Below, piece by piece: positions 1 through 12,415 of a stretch of DNA of 64,000 nt. The notes beneath the pieces were generated by a model. It was not told where the DNA came from. It made no database searches and worked only from the letters and a program-made list of their open reading frames with translations. How positions within the stretch are numbered: position 1 is the stretch's first letter; every line of letters starts with the position of its first letter. Source of the stretch: Parasponia andersonii (lineage: Eukaryota; Streptophyta; Magnoliopsida; Rosales; Cannabaceae); contig JXTB01000514.1 in assembly GCA_002914805.1 (NCBI GenBank), positions 39,934 through 103,933 of the forward strand, read 5' to 3'. A program made the position numbers and the translations under genes.

Positions 1-591
1 GACTTACAGAGTTTATTTCCCCTAAATTGTTTCACACTAATAGAATTGTCTATAAGATATTTATATATATAACACTTATCCCGATATAAGTAGTACGTAT
101 CTAACTATTATATTGCCAAAAAAATCACCACTTGGACCTTTTTAAAAGAATGATTAACTTTTATAAGTTTAGGTAGTTATTATATAAATGTGCATATTCA
201 CAAGACTTGTAGAACAAAAAATTAATATAGTTTCACATGATTATGGACGACTTGGCTGAATCAACAATCAAATAAAACAAGAAAAATATTAAAGTCAATT
301 AATTCTTATTATGCTCTCCTAATTAATTAAAGTGCTGAAAAAAAAACAACACATGTCAAAATAATTAACCTAATACATGTTAAATTTCTACCAATGAGCT
401 TTCCTCGAACATTTCACTATAAAATATCTTAAAACATAATAAAGGTTGATAATCATAATAACTTAAAATCAGAACTTAAAATAGCAAGTAGACATGAGAA
501 TAATTAAAAAAAAAATGTTGTGTAATCCTATTATTATTGGCTCTTAATTATGTGAGGAATTGGGTGCCATCTTAAAATTGAGAATATCACA
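1..591 (-). repeat. 3' LTR of element 1 (partial)
   Basis: Direct repeat of 6988-7586, in the same orientation. In element orientation the LTR begins TGTGATATTC at base 591 and runs out of the window at base 1. The adjacent polypurine tract fixes this boundary. Confidence 0.92.
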
Positions 592-606
592 ATTCACCCC
601 TCCTAA
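592..606 (-). other. Polypurine tract of element 1
   Basis: On the minus strand this reads TTAGGAGGGGTGAAT and directly abuts the TG of the 3' LTR. It is the expected primer for plus-strand synthesis in an LTR element. Confidence 0.75.
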
Positions 607-1176
607 TAAAAATTTCGTCCTCGAAATTTGCTTACCGAATAGTTCTGGATATTGGTTTATCATTTCATCGTCTCGCTCCCATGTAGTCTCCTCTACAGAA
701 TGATTTTGCCACAGAACTTTTATTAAAGGAATCTTTTTATTTCTCAATTCTTTCTCCCTTCTATCTAAAATTTGAACTGGACGTTCCTCATAGGTTAACT
801 TTGGATCTAATTCAAATGACTCCTGACTAAGAATGTGGGATGGATCTGATATATACTTTTTCAGCATAGAAACATGGAAGACGTTGTGTATACCTGATAA
901 GTTGGGGGGTAGGACAAGCCTATAAGCGACATTTCCAACTTCTTCTAGGAACTCATAGGGACCAATGAATCTTAGGCTCAACTTTCCTTTCTTTCTGAAT
1001 CTCATAATACCTTTCATAGGGGGAATTTTAAGAAATACTTTATCACCAACATAAAAGTGTAAAGGTCGACGTTCTGGGTCTGCATAAAACTTTTGCCTAT
1101 TTTGGGCTACTATCATACGTTTTCTAATCTTTTCTACTGCCTCAGCTGTATCTCTAACAATATCAGGACCCAAATA
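592..1176 (-). pseudogene. Element 1 integrase C-terminus and chromodomain
   Basis: The open frame from 1173 down to 544 covers the integrase C-terminal part (WxYRLxLPxxL-like segment, followed by the 'HNVFHVSMLKKY' motif typical of Ty3 integrases) and a chromodomain. The chromodomain is recognised by 'ILDRREKELRNKKIPLIKVLW' style spacing and the 'EETTWERDDEM' segment, at about 790-630. Chromodomains of this class direct insertion to heterochromatin. The frame runs past the polypurine tract into the LTR before stopping, which suggests the original stop is lost or shifted. It is a fragment of a polyprotein, not a host gene. Confidence 0.85.
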
Positions 1177-2060
1177 TCATTGCTCTCCAACCTCATCCCA
1201 GTGAACTGGAGATCTGCATTTTCTTCTATACAACATCTCATAAGGTGTAATACCAATCGTAGCTTGAAAGCTGTTATTATAAGAGAACTCAATTAGTGGT
1301 AAATAATGATTCTACGACTCTTGGAAATCCATAACACAAGCTCTAAGCATATCCTCTAAGATCTGAATAGTTCTCCCAGCCTGGCCATCTGTCTGAGGAT
1401 GGGATGCAGTACTAAATTTCAATTTAGTTCCCAAAGCTTGTTGCACACTTTCCCAGAATTTTGAGGTAAATCTGGCATCTCTATCTGAGATTATGGAAAC
1501 TGGAATCCCATAAAGTCTAACAATCTCCTTAATGTATAATGCTGCAAGTTTATCCATGGAGTAGGTCATAGAAATCGGAATAAAATGAGCTACCTTAGTG
1601 TGTTTGTCAACTATGACCCACACTGTATCTTGACGAGATACTTTCTTCGGTAACCCAACTCCAAAATCCATGGCGATTTTCTCCCACTTCTACTCAGGCA
1701 ACGATAGCGGTTGCAACTCTCCTGCTGGTCTCTTATGCTCAGCCTTTATCTGCTGACATGTTAAGCACCGTTCCACAAATTTAAAAATATCCTTTTTCAT
1801 TCCTGCCCACTAATAAAGAATCTTCAAATCGTTGTACATTTTAGTAGTACTTGGATGGACTGAATATGGAGTATTGTGCGCTTTTACTAGAATTTCTTCC
1901 TAAATACTTCTGTCATCTGGTACACAAAGTCTACCCTGGAATCTGATTACTCCTTCAGTAGAAATATTAAAATCTGACTTTTTGCCTGACTCTACTAATT
2001 CTTTATATCCAACCAATTCAGGATCTTCATTCTGGCCTTATTTAATTTTGTCTAATAAAA
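1177..2060 (-). pseudogene. Element 1 integrase core and zinc-binding region
   Basis: The 1671-1312 frame holds the DDE core. It has '[16 protein letters not shown]' after the first Asp region, '[14 protein letters not shown]' with the second Asp, and the 'SHPQTDGQ' block followed by the Glu-bearing helix. A stop at 1312-1314 separates this from the downstream C-terminal part, and the N-terminal zinc-binding region (about 1690-1960) is interrupted. Integrase inserts the cDNA copy into the host chromosome. Here it is broken. Confidence 0.85.
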
Positions 2061-2064
2061 TGGA

Positions 2065-3720
2065 CTACAATGTCATAGCAGATAATTTACCAATGATCAA
2101 CTCAATACTTGATCTGCATAAATCTTCCTCCAAGGGTTTCTTTAACTCATGTAAAGCTGTTAGATTTCTAGATGATTTCTTACTGAGTGCATTTGTCACA
2201 ACATTGGCTTTTCCCGGATGATAGTTGATATCACAATCATAATCTTTTACTAATTCTAACCAACATCGTTGCCTCATGTTCAATTCCTTCTGAGTGAACA
2301 AATACTTCAAACTTTTATGATCGGTAAAAATTTCACAATGAACACCATACAGATAATGTCGCCAAATTTTCAATGCAAATACCACTGCTGCCAGTTCTAT
2401 ATCATGAGTAGGATAATTACGCTCATAATTCTTTAACTGTCTTGAAGCATAAGCGATAACTTTCCCATTTTGCACGAGGACGCATCCTGGACCTTGTTTC
2501 GAAGCATTACTATAAATAACAAAACCCTTTGTACCTAAAGGTATAGTTAGGACCGGTGCTGAAATTAATCTCTGCTTTAATTCTTGAAAACTTTTCTCAC
2601 ACTCATCAGTCTATATAAACTTGTTACTCTTCCTGGTCAATTGTGTAAGTGACATGGCAATTTTAGAGAATCCTTCAATAAACCTTCTGTAATAACCAGC
2701 CAAACCTAGAAAACTTCTGATCTCTGTAACACTGGTAGGTTTAGACCAATTGTTAATTACCTCAACCTTGGCTGGGTCCACAAAAATCCCATCTTGAGAA
2801 ACAACGTAACCAAGGAATGACACTTTTTCTAACCAGAACTCACATTTCTTGAATTTAGCATATAAATTCTTATCTTTCAATATTTGAAGGGTAGTTCTCA
2901 AATGTTCTATATGCTCTTCTCTAGATCGTGAGTATACTAACATGTCGTCGATAAACACAATAACAAACTTATCAAGGAATTCCTTAAATATTCTGTTCAT
3001 CAGATCTACGAATACTACTGGAGCATTGGTTAGACCAAATGGCATAACCAGAAACTCAAAATGGTCATACCGAGTTCTAAAGGCAGTCTTCAGGATATCT
3101 TCATCTCTAACTCTCAATTGATGGTAACCGACCTCAAATCAATCTTTGAAAACATACAAGCACCCTGTAGTTGATCAAACAAATCATCGATGCGAGGTAG
3201 GGGATACTTGTTTTTAATAGTCATTTTGTTAAGTTTTCTGTAGTCAATGCACAATCGCAAAGTTCCATCTTTCTTTTTCATAAATAAGACTAGTGCACCC
3301 CATGATGAAAAGCTAGGACGTATAAATCCTTTATCTAGTAACTCTTCTAGTTGACTCTTTAACTCTTTTAGCTCTATCTAGGCCATCCTATATAGTGTCT
3401 TAGAAATAGGTGCAGTACCTGGTACCAAATCAATAGCAAAGTCTATTTCTCTTATAGGTTGCAAACCAGGAAAATCTTCTTGAAACACATCCAGGAAATC
3501 TTGCACAACTAGCACATCTTCTGGTCTAAATTTCTGCTCAACAGATGTATCAACAATACTGGTCAAATATCCTACACAACCTTTTTCTAGCAATTTCTGA
3601 GCTTTCATAGCTGATATCAAAGGAAACTTTTCTTTACTCTGAGTACCCACAAGTATAAACTGGTCAGAATTAGGAGGATGAAATGTCATTATTTTCTTTT
3701 TGTAGTCAATCTTAGCAAAA
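2065..3720 (-). pseudogene. Element 1 reverse transcriptase and RNase H (frameshifted)
   Basis: The order on the minus strand is: a segment after protease (3689-3378, with 'VVQDFLDVFQEDFPGL'), the RT fingers and palm (3370-2611, with the catalytic 'FIDDMLVYS' at about 2960-2935), then RNase H (2475-2065, with '[20 protein letters not shown]' and '[11 protein letters not shown]'). RT copies element RNA into cDNA and RNase H removes the RNA. The frame is lost near 3131, where one base is missing relative to the conserved IDLRSGYHQ-type motif. Further stops lie near 3378 and 2610. The decay is light compared with element 2. Confidence 0.88.
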
Positions 3721-3731
3721 TACTTTGATAG

Positions 3732-4055
3732 TTAATCCATACCCAAAATAATCTCATAATCATTCATATCAAGTACAATCAAGTCTGCAAATAATTCTCT
3801 ATCATCCACCGCAATAGAACAAGCTCTCAAAATTTTGTCTGAATACATAACCTCTCCAGAAGGAAGTGTGGTACTGAATGAAGTCCTCATTTGATCGATT
3901 GGACGACCCAATCTCCTCACAAATGTTAATGATGCATGTGAATGCGTGGATCCTGAATCTATTAATGCATGAGCTATGATGCCAAAAATAAATATCTCAC
4001 CTGTGATAACAGCTGGGTTTGCCTCAGTCTCGTCTCCAACAACTATCTCAGCCAT
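3732..4055 (-). pseudogene. Element 1 aspartic protease domain
   Basis: A 107-residue open segment contains 'ALIDSGSTHSHASLTF', the DSG form of the retroviral-type aspartic protease active site, and ends with 'YEIILGMD', the second conserved protease motif. It follows the gag zinc knuckles directly, as in Ty3 elements. The protease would cleave the gag-pol polyprotein. A stop codon lies just after the ILGMD motif. Confidence 0.87.
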
Positions 4056-4084
4056 AGCATACAGCTTTCCACCAGGTTTCTTTT

Positions 4085-5138
4085 GATCATTTTTTATTTC
4101 AGAGCAATTCTTAATAAAATGACCACTTTTACCACATTTGTAGCATAATCCTGCACCCTTACGACACTCCCCGGAATGATTCTTTCCACATGATGGGCAA
4201 GGTGATATAGTGGTAGTTGTAGTCCATTGGTTAGTCTTGGGACGCTTACCCTAATCAGGTCGGGTCTGTTGAGTTGGAGCTCCCTTCCTTTTCATATCCT
4301 GAGGACGTTGGACTTGAGTTTGTCCTCCTCTATTTCCTTGAAAACCGGGTCTGAAACTTCTTTGTATTTCTCTAGCCAGTCTTTCTCTCTTAATCTTTTC
4401 CTCATCCAAAACATCTTTCTCTGCTTGCTCAGCATCTAATGCCCTGTCAGCAATTTGAGCAAATGGTACACCTTGAATTCCACCTGATTTCAAATTCCTA
4501 ACGATAGTCTTCCTTAGGCCTTGCATAAACTGATCTATCTTGAGCTCATTGGTGGCAACCATATGAGGTGCATATCGTGATAACTCGTCGAACTTGCGGA
4601 TATATTCCGCAACAGACATCTCTCCCTATTTCAGATTGGCAAATTCTACCCTTCTGCTGGCTCTCATGGCATTAGTAAAGTACTTTCCATAGAATAACTC
4701 TCTAAATCATTCCCAAGTCATAGTAGTAACATCGTGAATAGTGCTCATAGTATCCCACCAGTATTCATCATGATGTCTCAGTATAAAACTAACACAAAGA
4801 ACTTTATCTGCATCAGAGACCTTGGCATAAGCCAGCATCCGCTCAGTGGTCCTGATCCACTGCTCAGCTTCTATTGGATCAATCCCACCATCAAAAGTCA
4901 AAGGCTGGAGTTTTCTAAATCTTTCTCCAATACTTTCACCAGTATCCTGCCTCTGTTGAGGTGGCAGAGGTAGAGGGTTAGGTTAATTTTCTTGTCTCAT
5001 ACACTGCTCCAATATGTTTTGTGTCAAACAAGCTAGCTGTTCAACCTGATTACCACTCTGTGAAGAAGACGCACCCCTATCAATATTATCCTGACCTCGA
5101 GTAGTTACCATAGTGATATCCTGACATCCAGAATCCAT
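4085..5138 (-). pseudogene. Element 1 gag (capsid and zinc knuckles), interrupted
   Basis: The likely start is the ATG at 5138-5136. The retrotransposon gag domain lies around 4901-4300 ('IEAEQWIRTTERML' and 'SVAEYIRKFDELSRYAP' segments). Two zinc knuckles follow: CPSCGKNHSGEC-type at 4199-4164 and CYKCGKSGHFIKNC at 4145-4104 (CX2CX4HX4C). Gag packages element RNA in virus-like particles. In-frame stops at 4983-4985, 4707-4709, 4626-4628 and 4251-4253 break it. Confidence 0.88.
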
Positions 5139-5310
5139 AGCTCCAATTATAGCTAATAATATTCATTACCAGATTATGAATGCAATAAAAAATATATATA
5201 TATATATCACAAATATCAAAATCTAAATCAAACACTTACAGAGGAGTGAGGCTTCCTTTCCTTCCCGAAATGTATATATAAGCGGTCTTCAGGATCATTT
5301 TAAAACATAA

Positions 5311-5322
5311 GCTCTGATACCA
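5311..5322 (-). other. Primer-binding site of element 1 (initiator tRNA-Met)
   Basis: The minus strand reads TGGTATCAGAGC, the standard site complementary to plant initiator methionine tRNA. It lies two bases inside the 5' LTR end (TGTAACATC on the plus strand at 5325). It fixes both the element's strand and its LTR boundary. Confidence 0.95.
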
Positions 5323-5324
5323 AC

Positions 5325-7586
5325 TGTAACATCTCCCGATTCCATACACGTACGTAATAGGTATACGTATAATTATTTAGTGAGATCGAGAAATGCTACT
5401 CGACTTAGAACTGATAAAATCGGGGAAAATTAAAACTTTTTAAACTTTCTAGGAGAAAAAGGAAATTCCACTCATAATTATACATACTTCAATGCATACA
5501 TATATACACCTGGTAAAGTGGGTCTCTTATAAAATATACATAATATACACACACTGAAAATAGGTACAAAATCTTCTGTCAAAAAACTACAGCGTCAAAC
5601 TGCTTATATACACAAGCTGCAGTCAGAAAGTCGGCGCTCCTCCTCCAACTCACATATCATTCGTACCTTCTGCAATGTAAGAATATTAATAAGTATAAAA
5701 CTCAGTAAGCAACGTATGCAGAAACAGAGTGTACATGACAGAGAATCGATAACTATATGATTAGGATCCTTGTGTATATTACATTGTCTGACAAGACCGT
5801 GAATTGCATACTGAGCCACTCAGAGAACGTATAACATATCATGAGCTATATAGAGGTATCAAGCCCTAGAAAATCCCTTCTGTGTATAGCAGAGGTCCAC
5901 CACATACCGCCGTCAAAGTGTTCCCGTAGGAACCATAATGTCCCCAAGAGAACTAAAGTGTTCCCGAAGGAACCATATCATATACTTGGGCACTGACCCG
6001 CCACACCCTATTCACCAATACTCGTCATTCAATATAAATACACTATGTGTTCATGACCCATGCAAAACTGAATGACAAATACGTATGTACACATATCACA
6101 GATTCTATTTTCACAAATTTTACAAATTCACAAAAACAAATAATTTCTTACATTGCAGGTGTGACGTTATTCACTTCGATTTCTAGTTTCTTAACATTTT
6201 GCTTGTGAAATACCCTCTTCGCTCAAGGTACAATTGACATGCCCCTAAAATTTTTCATGCCAACTTTATTTTCTTAATATATACAAAATACTACCTGAAT
6301 TGCTGTTACTAGACATAAATAGAAGCACCAGAAATTCCTTATATTTAACAAATAGAAGAGTATAGAATACCAGATGATTAATCATACATGACATGAATTT
6401 GAATATGCCCAGATTAATAAAACATATTTTGAAGAGTCATAGGTTAAAGGATCATCACATTCATAATAATATACACAATTTAATAAGTGAAAGCATTAGA
6501 ATAATTAAATCTGAGTAACACTTTATCGTGTTAAATATACTCCACGTGCAAACTAATAAAGTATCATGTATTATTGTTACTACAACTAAGCATAAAACCT
6601 TGAATTAGATTAAATGATACTATCAAGTACAAGTTTAATATACATCANGATTGAATGAAGCAACAATTTATATTGATAAGCACGCTTAATCCACTTATAT
6701 CATAAATCTAAGTATATTTCAATCAAAGTCTAGAAACAGCTCTCATACACAAGTTCGGCTAAAGTACCCCTTCCAAGGAATTATTTTAAGACCCAAAACG
6801 ACCCTCTAGCTTCCTTAATTTCTCAAACGAATCACGATATATTTGGTTAAAATTTTTTTTTTTTGAAGAGACAGAGAGAGGTTTTTAAAGAGGGTGATAA
6901 CACGGTACTGAGTTTAACGATGGAAAGAAAAAATATAAGTAAGAGAGATATAAATAGTAAAAATCTAATATAACAAAACAAATTGCCGACTTACAGAGTT
7001 TATTTCCCCTAAATTGTTTCACACTAATAGAATTGTCTATAAGATATTTATATATATAATACTTATCCCGATATAAGTAGTACTTATCTAACTATTATAT
7101 TGCCAAAAAAATCACCACCCGGACCTTGTTAAAAGAATGATTAACTTTTATAAGTTTAGGTAGTTATTATATAAATGTGCATATTCACAGGACTTGTAGA
7201 ATAAAGAATTAATATAGTTTAACATGATTATGGACGACTTGGCTGAAGCAACAATCAAATAAAATAAGAAAAATATTAAAGTCAATTAATTCTTATTATG
7301 CTCTCCTAATTAATTAAAGTGCTGAAAAAAAAAACAACACATGTCAAAATAATTAACCTAATACATGTTAAATTTCTACCAACAAGCTTTCCTCGAACAT
7401 TTCACTATAAAATATCTTAAAACATAATAAAGATTGATAATCATAATAACTTAAAATCAAAACTAAACTTAAAATAGCAAGTAGACATAACAATAATAAT
7501 AAAAAAAGAATATTATGTAATCCTATTATTATTGGATCTTAATTATGTGAGGAATTGAGTGCTATCTTAAAATTGAGGATATCACA
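5325..7586 (-). repeat. 5' LTR of element 1 (2262 bp)
   Basis: On the plus strand it starts TGTAACATC and ends GATATCACA, so in element orientation it runs TGTGATATCC...GATGTTACA with perfect TG...CA ends. About 600 bases of it are repeated at the window start. Around 5890-6000 it has short duplicated and inverted motifs of the form GTGTTCCCGxAGGAACC. There is one unknown base near 6648. Open frames inside it (such as 5819-5604) are chance. Confidence 0.92.
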
Positions 7587-9681
7587 CATATATATATATA
7601 TTGTATTTCTATATTTTTAATAGAAATAAATAAAAACGTAAACGGGCCAAAACTCATAATTTTGTAAAGAATAAATTAAATAAAAAGACCTTATTTTTAT
7701 GGGTTTCTATGAATTTTATTGAAAAAAATTAAAATGAAATACAATACTAAAAGAATATATATATATGCCACCAAAATAGTATTTTTGAAAATTGAATACA
7801 ATATTTTTCTAAATACTTTCATTACTTGCTACTAGTTATTTATTTCTGTCCACCACTTGCATATTAGGTTCTAGTTATCATTTTGATTACTAGTTTCTCA
7901 TTAATACATCTATTTTAGTTATTAGTTTTTGATTTTTGGTTATTAAATCTATATTTTATAATTTATAATTAGAACATTTATTATGATTACTAGTTCAGTA
8001 AAATTATAAACACAAATCAAAATTAGTACCAATATTTAGTACATGTGTAAATTTAATACTTTTAGACAAATAAAATGAAGTATGAAAATACTTATATTTG
8101 ATCTAGCGTAATCTATCGTACTTTTATCCACTACCAAGTCTCTCACAATGGCGAGACAGTAAAAATCGCACTCTATCTAATTAAGTTGAGTTGAACACTA
8201 TATATAATTACAACGAGAACTATAATTAAAATAACCAGAACAAGAAAACGGTAATAGACTCAAGTCCACAATCACTTCGCCGAAGGTTCATTTGAGTTAT
8301 GTTTGCACTTTAATTTAAATAAAATGTGTTTCACAAAGTTTATTAGAATTACAAAAACTGCCACTGCATTATATATATTGCTTTTATACCTTTGAAAAGA
8401 GTATTTAACGTATTTTTATAATTCTTTTTATTTTTTTAACTGTATTTGGCTAATTTCCACTACTTGCATTCTACATTCCAATCCTAATAGGACCAGCGTT
8501 AAATTTTTTTTATTCATTTTAGATTTAAATTAAATTAAAAATACTTCAATTTCATGTTATAATAATAAGGTATCTTCTTATAAAAAGTAATATAACTTAA
8601 TCAAATTCAATACCATAACAAACCTAGAATATATATAGTACTAAGCATATCACATTCTATATATTCTAATTTAAACTAATCCAATCTCTATTTTAATCGG
8701 ATACAATATTTATATGCAATTCTGTACACCAAACCCATCGGAGAGATTTTGGAACTGAGATCAAGAATTCAAAATCACTTGTCCAAAAATAATGTACCGA
8801 TTTGTATCTAGCTAATCACTCAAACTTTGAGAAATCATTTAAAATCCTTTGAAGGAAAGAATGAATGAACTTTTTTAACCTTTTTTTTTTTTTTCTTTTT
8901 TAGTTTCTGAACTACTTTTTAAATTATGTGTCAAAATTTGAGTCATGATTGCACACAATTGATATAGGTGATCTTGATCCTTGGACTCGGTGGAATGATT
9001 AACCCCTAAAACGAGGTTAGTCACCTCTTTGACGGATGATGACAATGAGTAGACTGTGAATAATCTGGTCGCAACGGGGTCTGGTAGGGATTCCATGTCC
9101 TGCTTGTGTGTTTTGTAAAGATTTCATACGAGATTTTTGGAATGGTTTGTCTTGCTCTTGGTGCATCCTATCTCCGGTTGCTCAGAAATCACAACCTCTC
9201 CAAAACAATATTCTTAAAATGCAAAGATAAAAGCGGCTGTATCTTTTAGGTAAAATTGATCCAAAAAAATGTATTTTTACTTAAAACAATTAAAATGATA
9301 ACATGTATAGGTAAGTACTGGTTAATATTTATCACAAATATAAGGATATTGAGGCCGTACGAGTAATTTACAGAATTGATCATCAACCACAACTCATGTG
9401 TCATGATTTTGTCTTGGACTCTCTTCTGTGTCAAACGTACGTACACAAGCCAAAAGATTTCTTCTGCTTGCTAGTACTGTCCAAAACAATCTTTGTAACA
9501 TTCCTTTCACTCAATCCCAACCACATGATCAGGTTTAAACACTGCAATGTGTGTCAGTAAATCCAAAGTCAAAATTACACCCCCAGTGAAAAAAATAAAA
9601 GAAAAGAGTAAGCACTCTCAACCTTAAAAATGTGCAAGACACTAACGTTGGAGACTTTAAATACTAGGACTGGCTAGCTTC
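7587..9681. other. AT-rich spacer between element 1 and the 3' end of LEC2
   Basis: No gene is recognised. The part nearest LEC2 (about 9200-9681) would hold the LEC2 3' untranslated region. A 73-codon minus frame at 9096-8875 has no recognised motif and ends in a lysine-rich low-complexity tail read from a poly-T run, so it is not called. Confidence 0.6.
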
Positions 9682-12384
9682 TCAGTTGTCACTCATTATA
9701 CGATCAAACAGAGTGGCATAGTTGTAATATACATATTGGTCATCAACTTCGGGGAGGGTGCCTAGGCCACCAAAGAAGTCTTCCAAGTGATCCTCACCCT
9801 CGTGCACCTCCACCCTACTTACTGACGAAGACGACGACGACGAAGGCGGCGTCCGCTCGACCGCCTCTATCGTCGTCGTCGATTGAGTAGACGACATTCC
9901 TCCGCCGCTTACGACGCCGTAATGATTGGATGAAGTAGTACTACTTTCGTTGCTATGTCCGTAGGAATAAGAAGAAGCATTAGTAGTACCATATTCGATG
10001 TGGGATGACAAGGTGGTGACAAGGCTGTTAGCTTCTTGTTGTTCCTCGTGGTTGAGTTGTTCGATGAGCAAAGCTAGAGACGCGTCTTCCTCATCCCTAG
10101 CCAGTTCGTAAGAGTAGCTTGCGTATAATGATGAGCTGCCGTCGTAGTGTGCTGTTTTGCTAATGATGTTATTGGTGTTGTCGTAGGCTTCGTCGTTCGT
10201 AGTACTGTTGCTGCTGTTAACGTACTTGTCGTCCAGTACGGTGGTGTTTTGGTTAGTGATGAGGTGTCGTTTGCATGAGGGCTCCGGTGCTGGTCTTGCC
10301 CCCTTTTTTATGGAGACGTACTATACATTTCCTCGCGGGATAATATTAAAGAAAGAAATATTAATCGCATATAAATGTTGTCCAATACAATACAACTAAG
10401 TTTTAACTTTTAATTGGAAAATCATGAATTTCAGTGCCATGGCACATGGATATAATGTACTACTCCATGATCCAATGAAACATTATATGACACGGATTAG
10501 AAGGCAAACATGATCCGACTTATACTGGCATTTATTGATATGAAGGCAATAGGGAAAAAAGAAAAAAGATATATATTGTACGTACTATCAATTATTTAAA
10601 TATGCATACAAAATTTATTCAAATGTAGTATAAGCTAATTAGATTATATAGCTAGATACAGATATCACATACTATGCAAGTTAAATTGTATGAGGTAGTT
10701 CTAAGTTAGAACTAGAAACTAGACCAGCTATCTAACCCTCGGTCATTGAACGGTTAATTTATGTAACTTAATATTTAAACACTTCGAAAGATATATGAAT
10801 GGCTCCATTATAAACATTGCAGGTTGTAGCTTTAATGTTAAGCATCTCAATTTGGAAGTATTAAGTTGGGGAGTGGCCCACCTAACAGAATTTTATATAA
10901 TATATATCCACATAGGACAAAGGCAAAAGCTACCAGTGGTTCTACGGTTTTTGATGCTTATTAAGACTTGTGTATGGCAAGTCCAGCCAACAACTTGGAG
11001 CCGTTTCACTCTAAAGTCCATATAGATGCCAGCACTTGCTCTACACAACGTGTGAAGTCTTTGCTGGCCGTTTGAAAAAGCAATTCCATTTGCCAACACA
11101 TCATCTACTACGTGTCAATTAATGCCTTTTCCCTCTTTTGTCCATATATTATACATACATACATACATCCATATATATATAATCTGCACCTTCCAATTCT
11201 GTCTTATGCCTTTCACTTACTTCCATAAGGATATCGTCATCATAATGGAAAAAGGTCAAGGGCAATGCTGTCATATTGCACGCAAACTTGAATGCAAGTT
11301 ACAAACTCAACCCTTTACTTTATATTATATATTTAGTTTGAATTTGCAAACCCCAGGTTTAAAAAACATATTCGAGCATATAAATATAGTAATTTTGTAC
11401 TAATAAGGAAGTAAAAACTCACGAGATTCTTGCATTCATCCTCGTAAAGAGTAATGGAATCTCCAATCTCCAGCCCATTCTGCTTTACAAAGTCTCCTGT
11501 TACATTGCAAAGCTAGAGACTTGTTAACATAGCGAAAGCGATAAGAGAAATCATCAAAAGAAGGCCCAAAATGCAAGCAATGAAAATGAAGTATGCATAA
11601 CTTGGGATTATAAAGATAATTAGCAAGTGGGGTATTACATTATATATACCTGTATTTTCGAGAACATACATTCTACTTTTGTTATTAGACCAATATCTGT
11701 ATTATCAAAATGGCACAAGATTAGCTTAATTGATCAATATACCAAAAAGTACGAGTATATCTCTAGCTCGGGGGAGTTCTTTTGTCTTTTTTTGGCAGCA
11801 ACTCATAAAAGGCACCTATGTACGTACATATATACTTACTTGTATCTTAAACTCCACTCCCGATTGGAATATATATCTCTCATCACTACTTGGATGCCTT
11901 CTTTATCAAAGAGGGTTGGAAGTTTTTCCTCTGCCTCCCTCTAAGATATGATTAAATAGTATTTTGGATTTTTAGTAAGATGTAATAATAATAAAACAAG
12001 GACAAAAGTAAGAGCAAATTTTTCAAGACAGTGGTAATTAGCATCATTATAAGGATATAAATTCTAGATATCCCATTGATGATCATGATATGTAAATATT
12101 TGTTTTCCATTCACTTTATTTCTTCATCATCTTTTTATGCAAAAATCGAGAAGTCAGGAAAGGGATAAAAGTTATTGGGCAGGATGGATCACAATCAAGT
12201 TGCAGTAGTCAATAAGAGGAAATCTCATCAAATAATTGATATTGATTGGTCCTTTTATTTCTTTTGCTTTCCCCTGCATCCTTTATTAGAAGAAGAAGAA
12301 GAAGAAGAAAAAGAGAAACTGATAATAAAGGAAAGATAACTATCAAATTAATGAGTAAACCGCTCCCTCCTTCCCCTCCCCCCC

Positions 12385-12415
<31 letters not shown>

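Larger units (their letters stand above)
1..7586 (-). mobile_element. Ty3-type LTR retrotransposon, Tekay/Del-like (element 1), left end outside window
   Basis: On the minus strand the order is 5' LTR (7586-5325), primer-binding site (5322-5311), gag, protease, reverse transcriptase, RNase H, integrase, chromodomain, polypurine tract (606-592), 3' LTR (591 to beyond base 1). Integrase after RNase H marks a Ty3 element, and the C-terminal chromodomain with LTRs above 2 kb fits the Tekay/Del clade. Bases 1-591 match 6988-7586 with about a dozen differences in the first 300 bases, so insertion was fairly recent. The coding region nevertheless carries several stops and at least one frameshift, so it is not autonomous. 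The target-site duplication cannot be checked because the left end is missing. Confidence 0.93.

Noticed and set aside
8875..9096. 73-codon minus-strand frame downstream of LEC2
   Set aside because: No recognised motif. Its lysine-rich end comes from a poly-T run, and no splice or promoter context is seen.
10795..11403. Open frames on both strands at 10795-11403
   Set aside because: They lie in LEC2 intron 5, which has proper GT and AG ends, and show no known domain.
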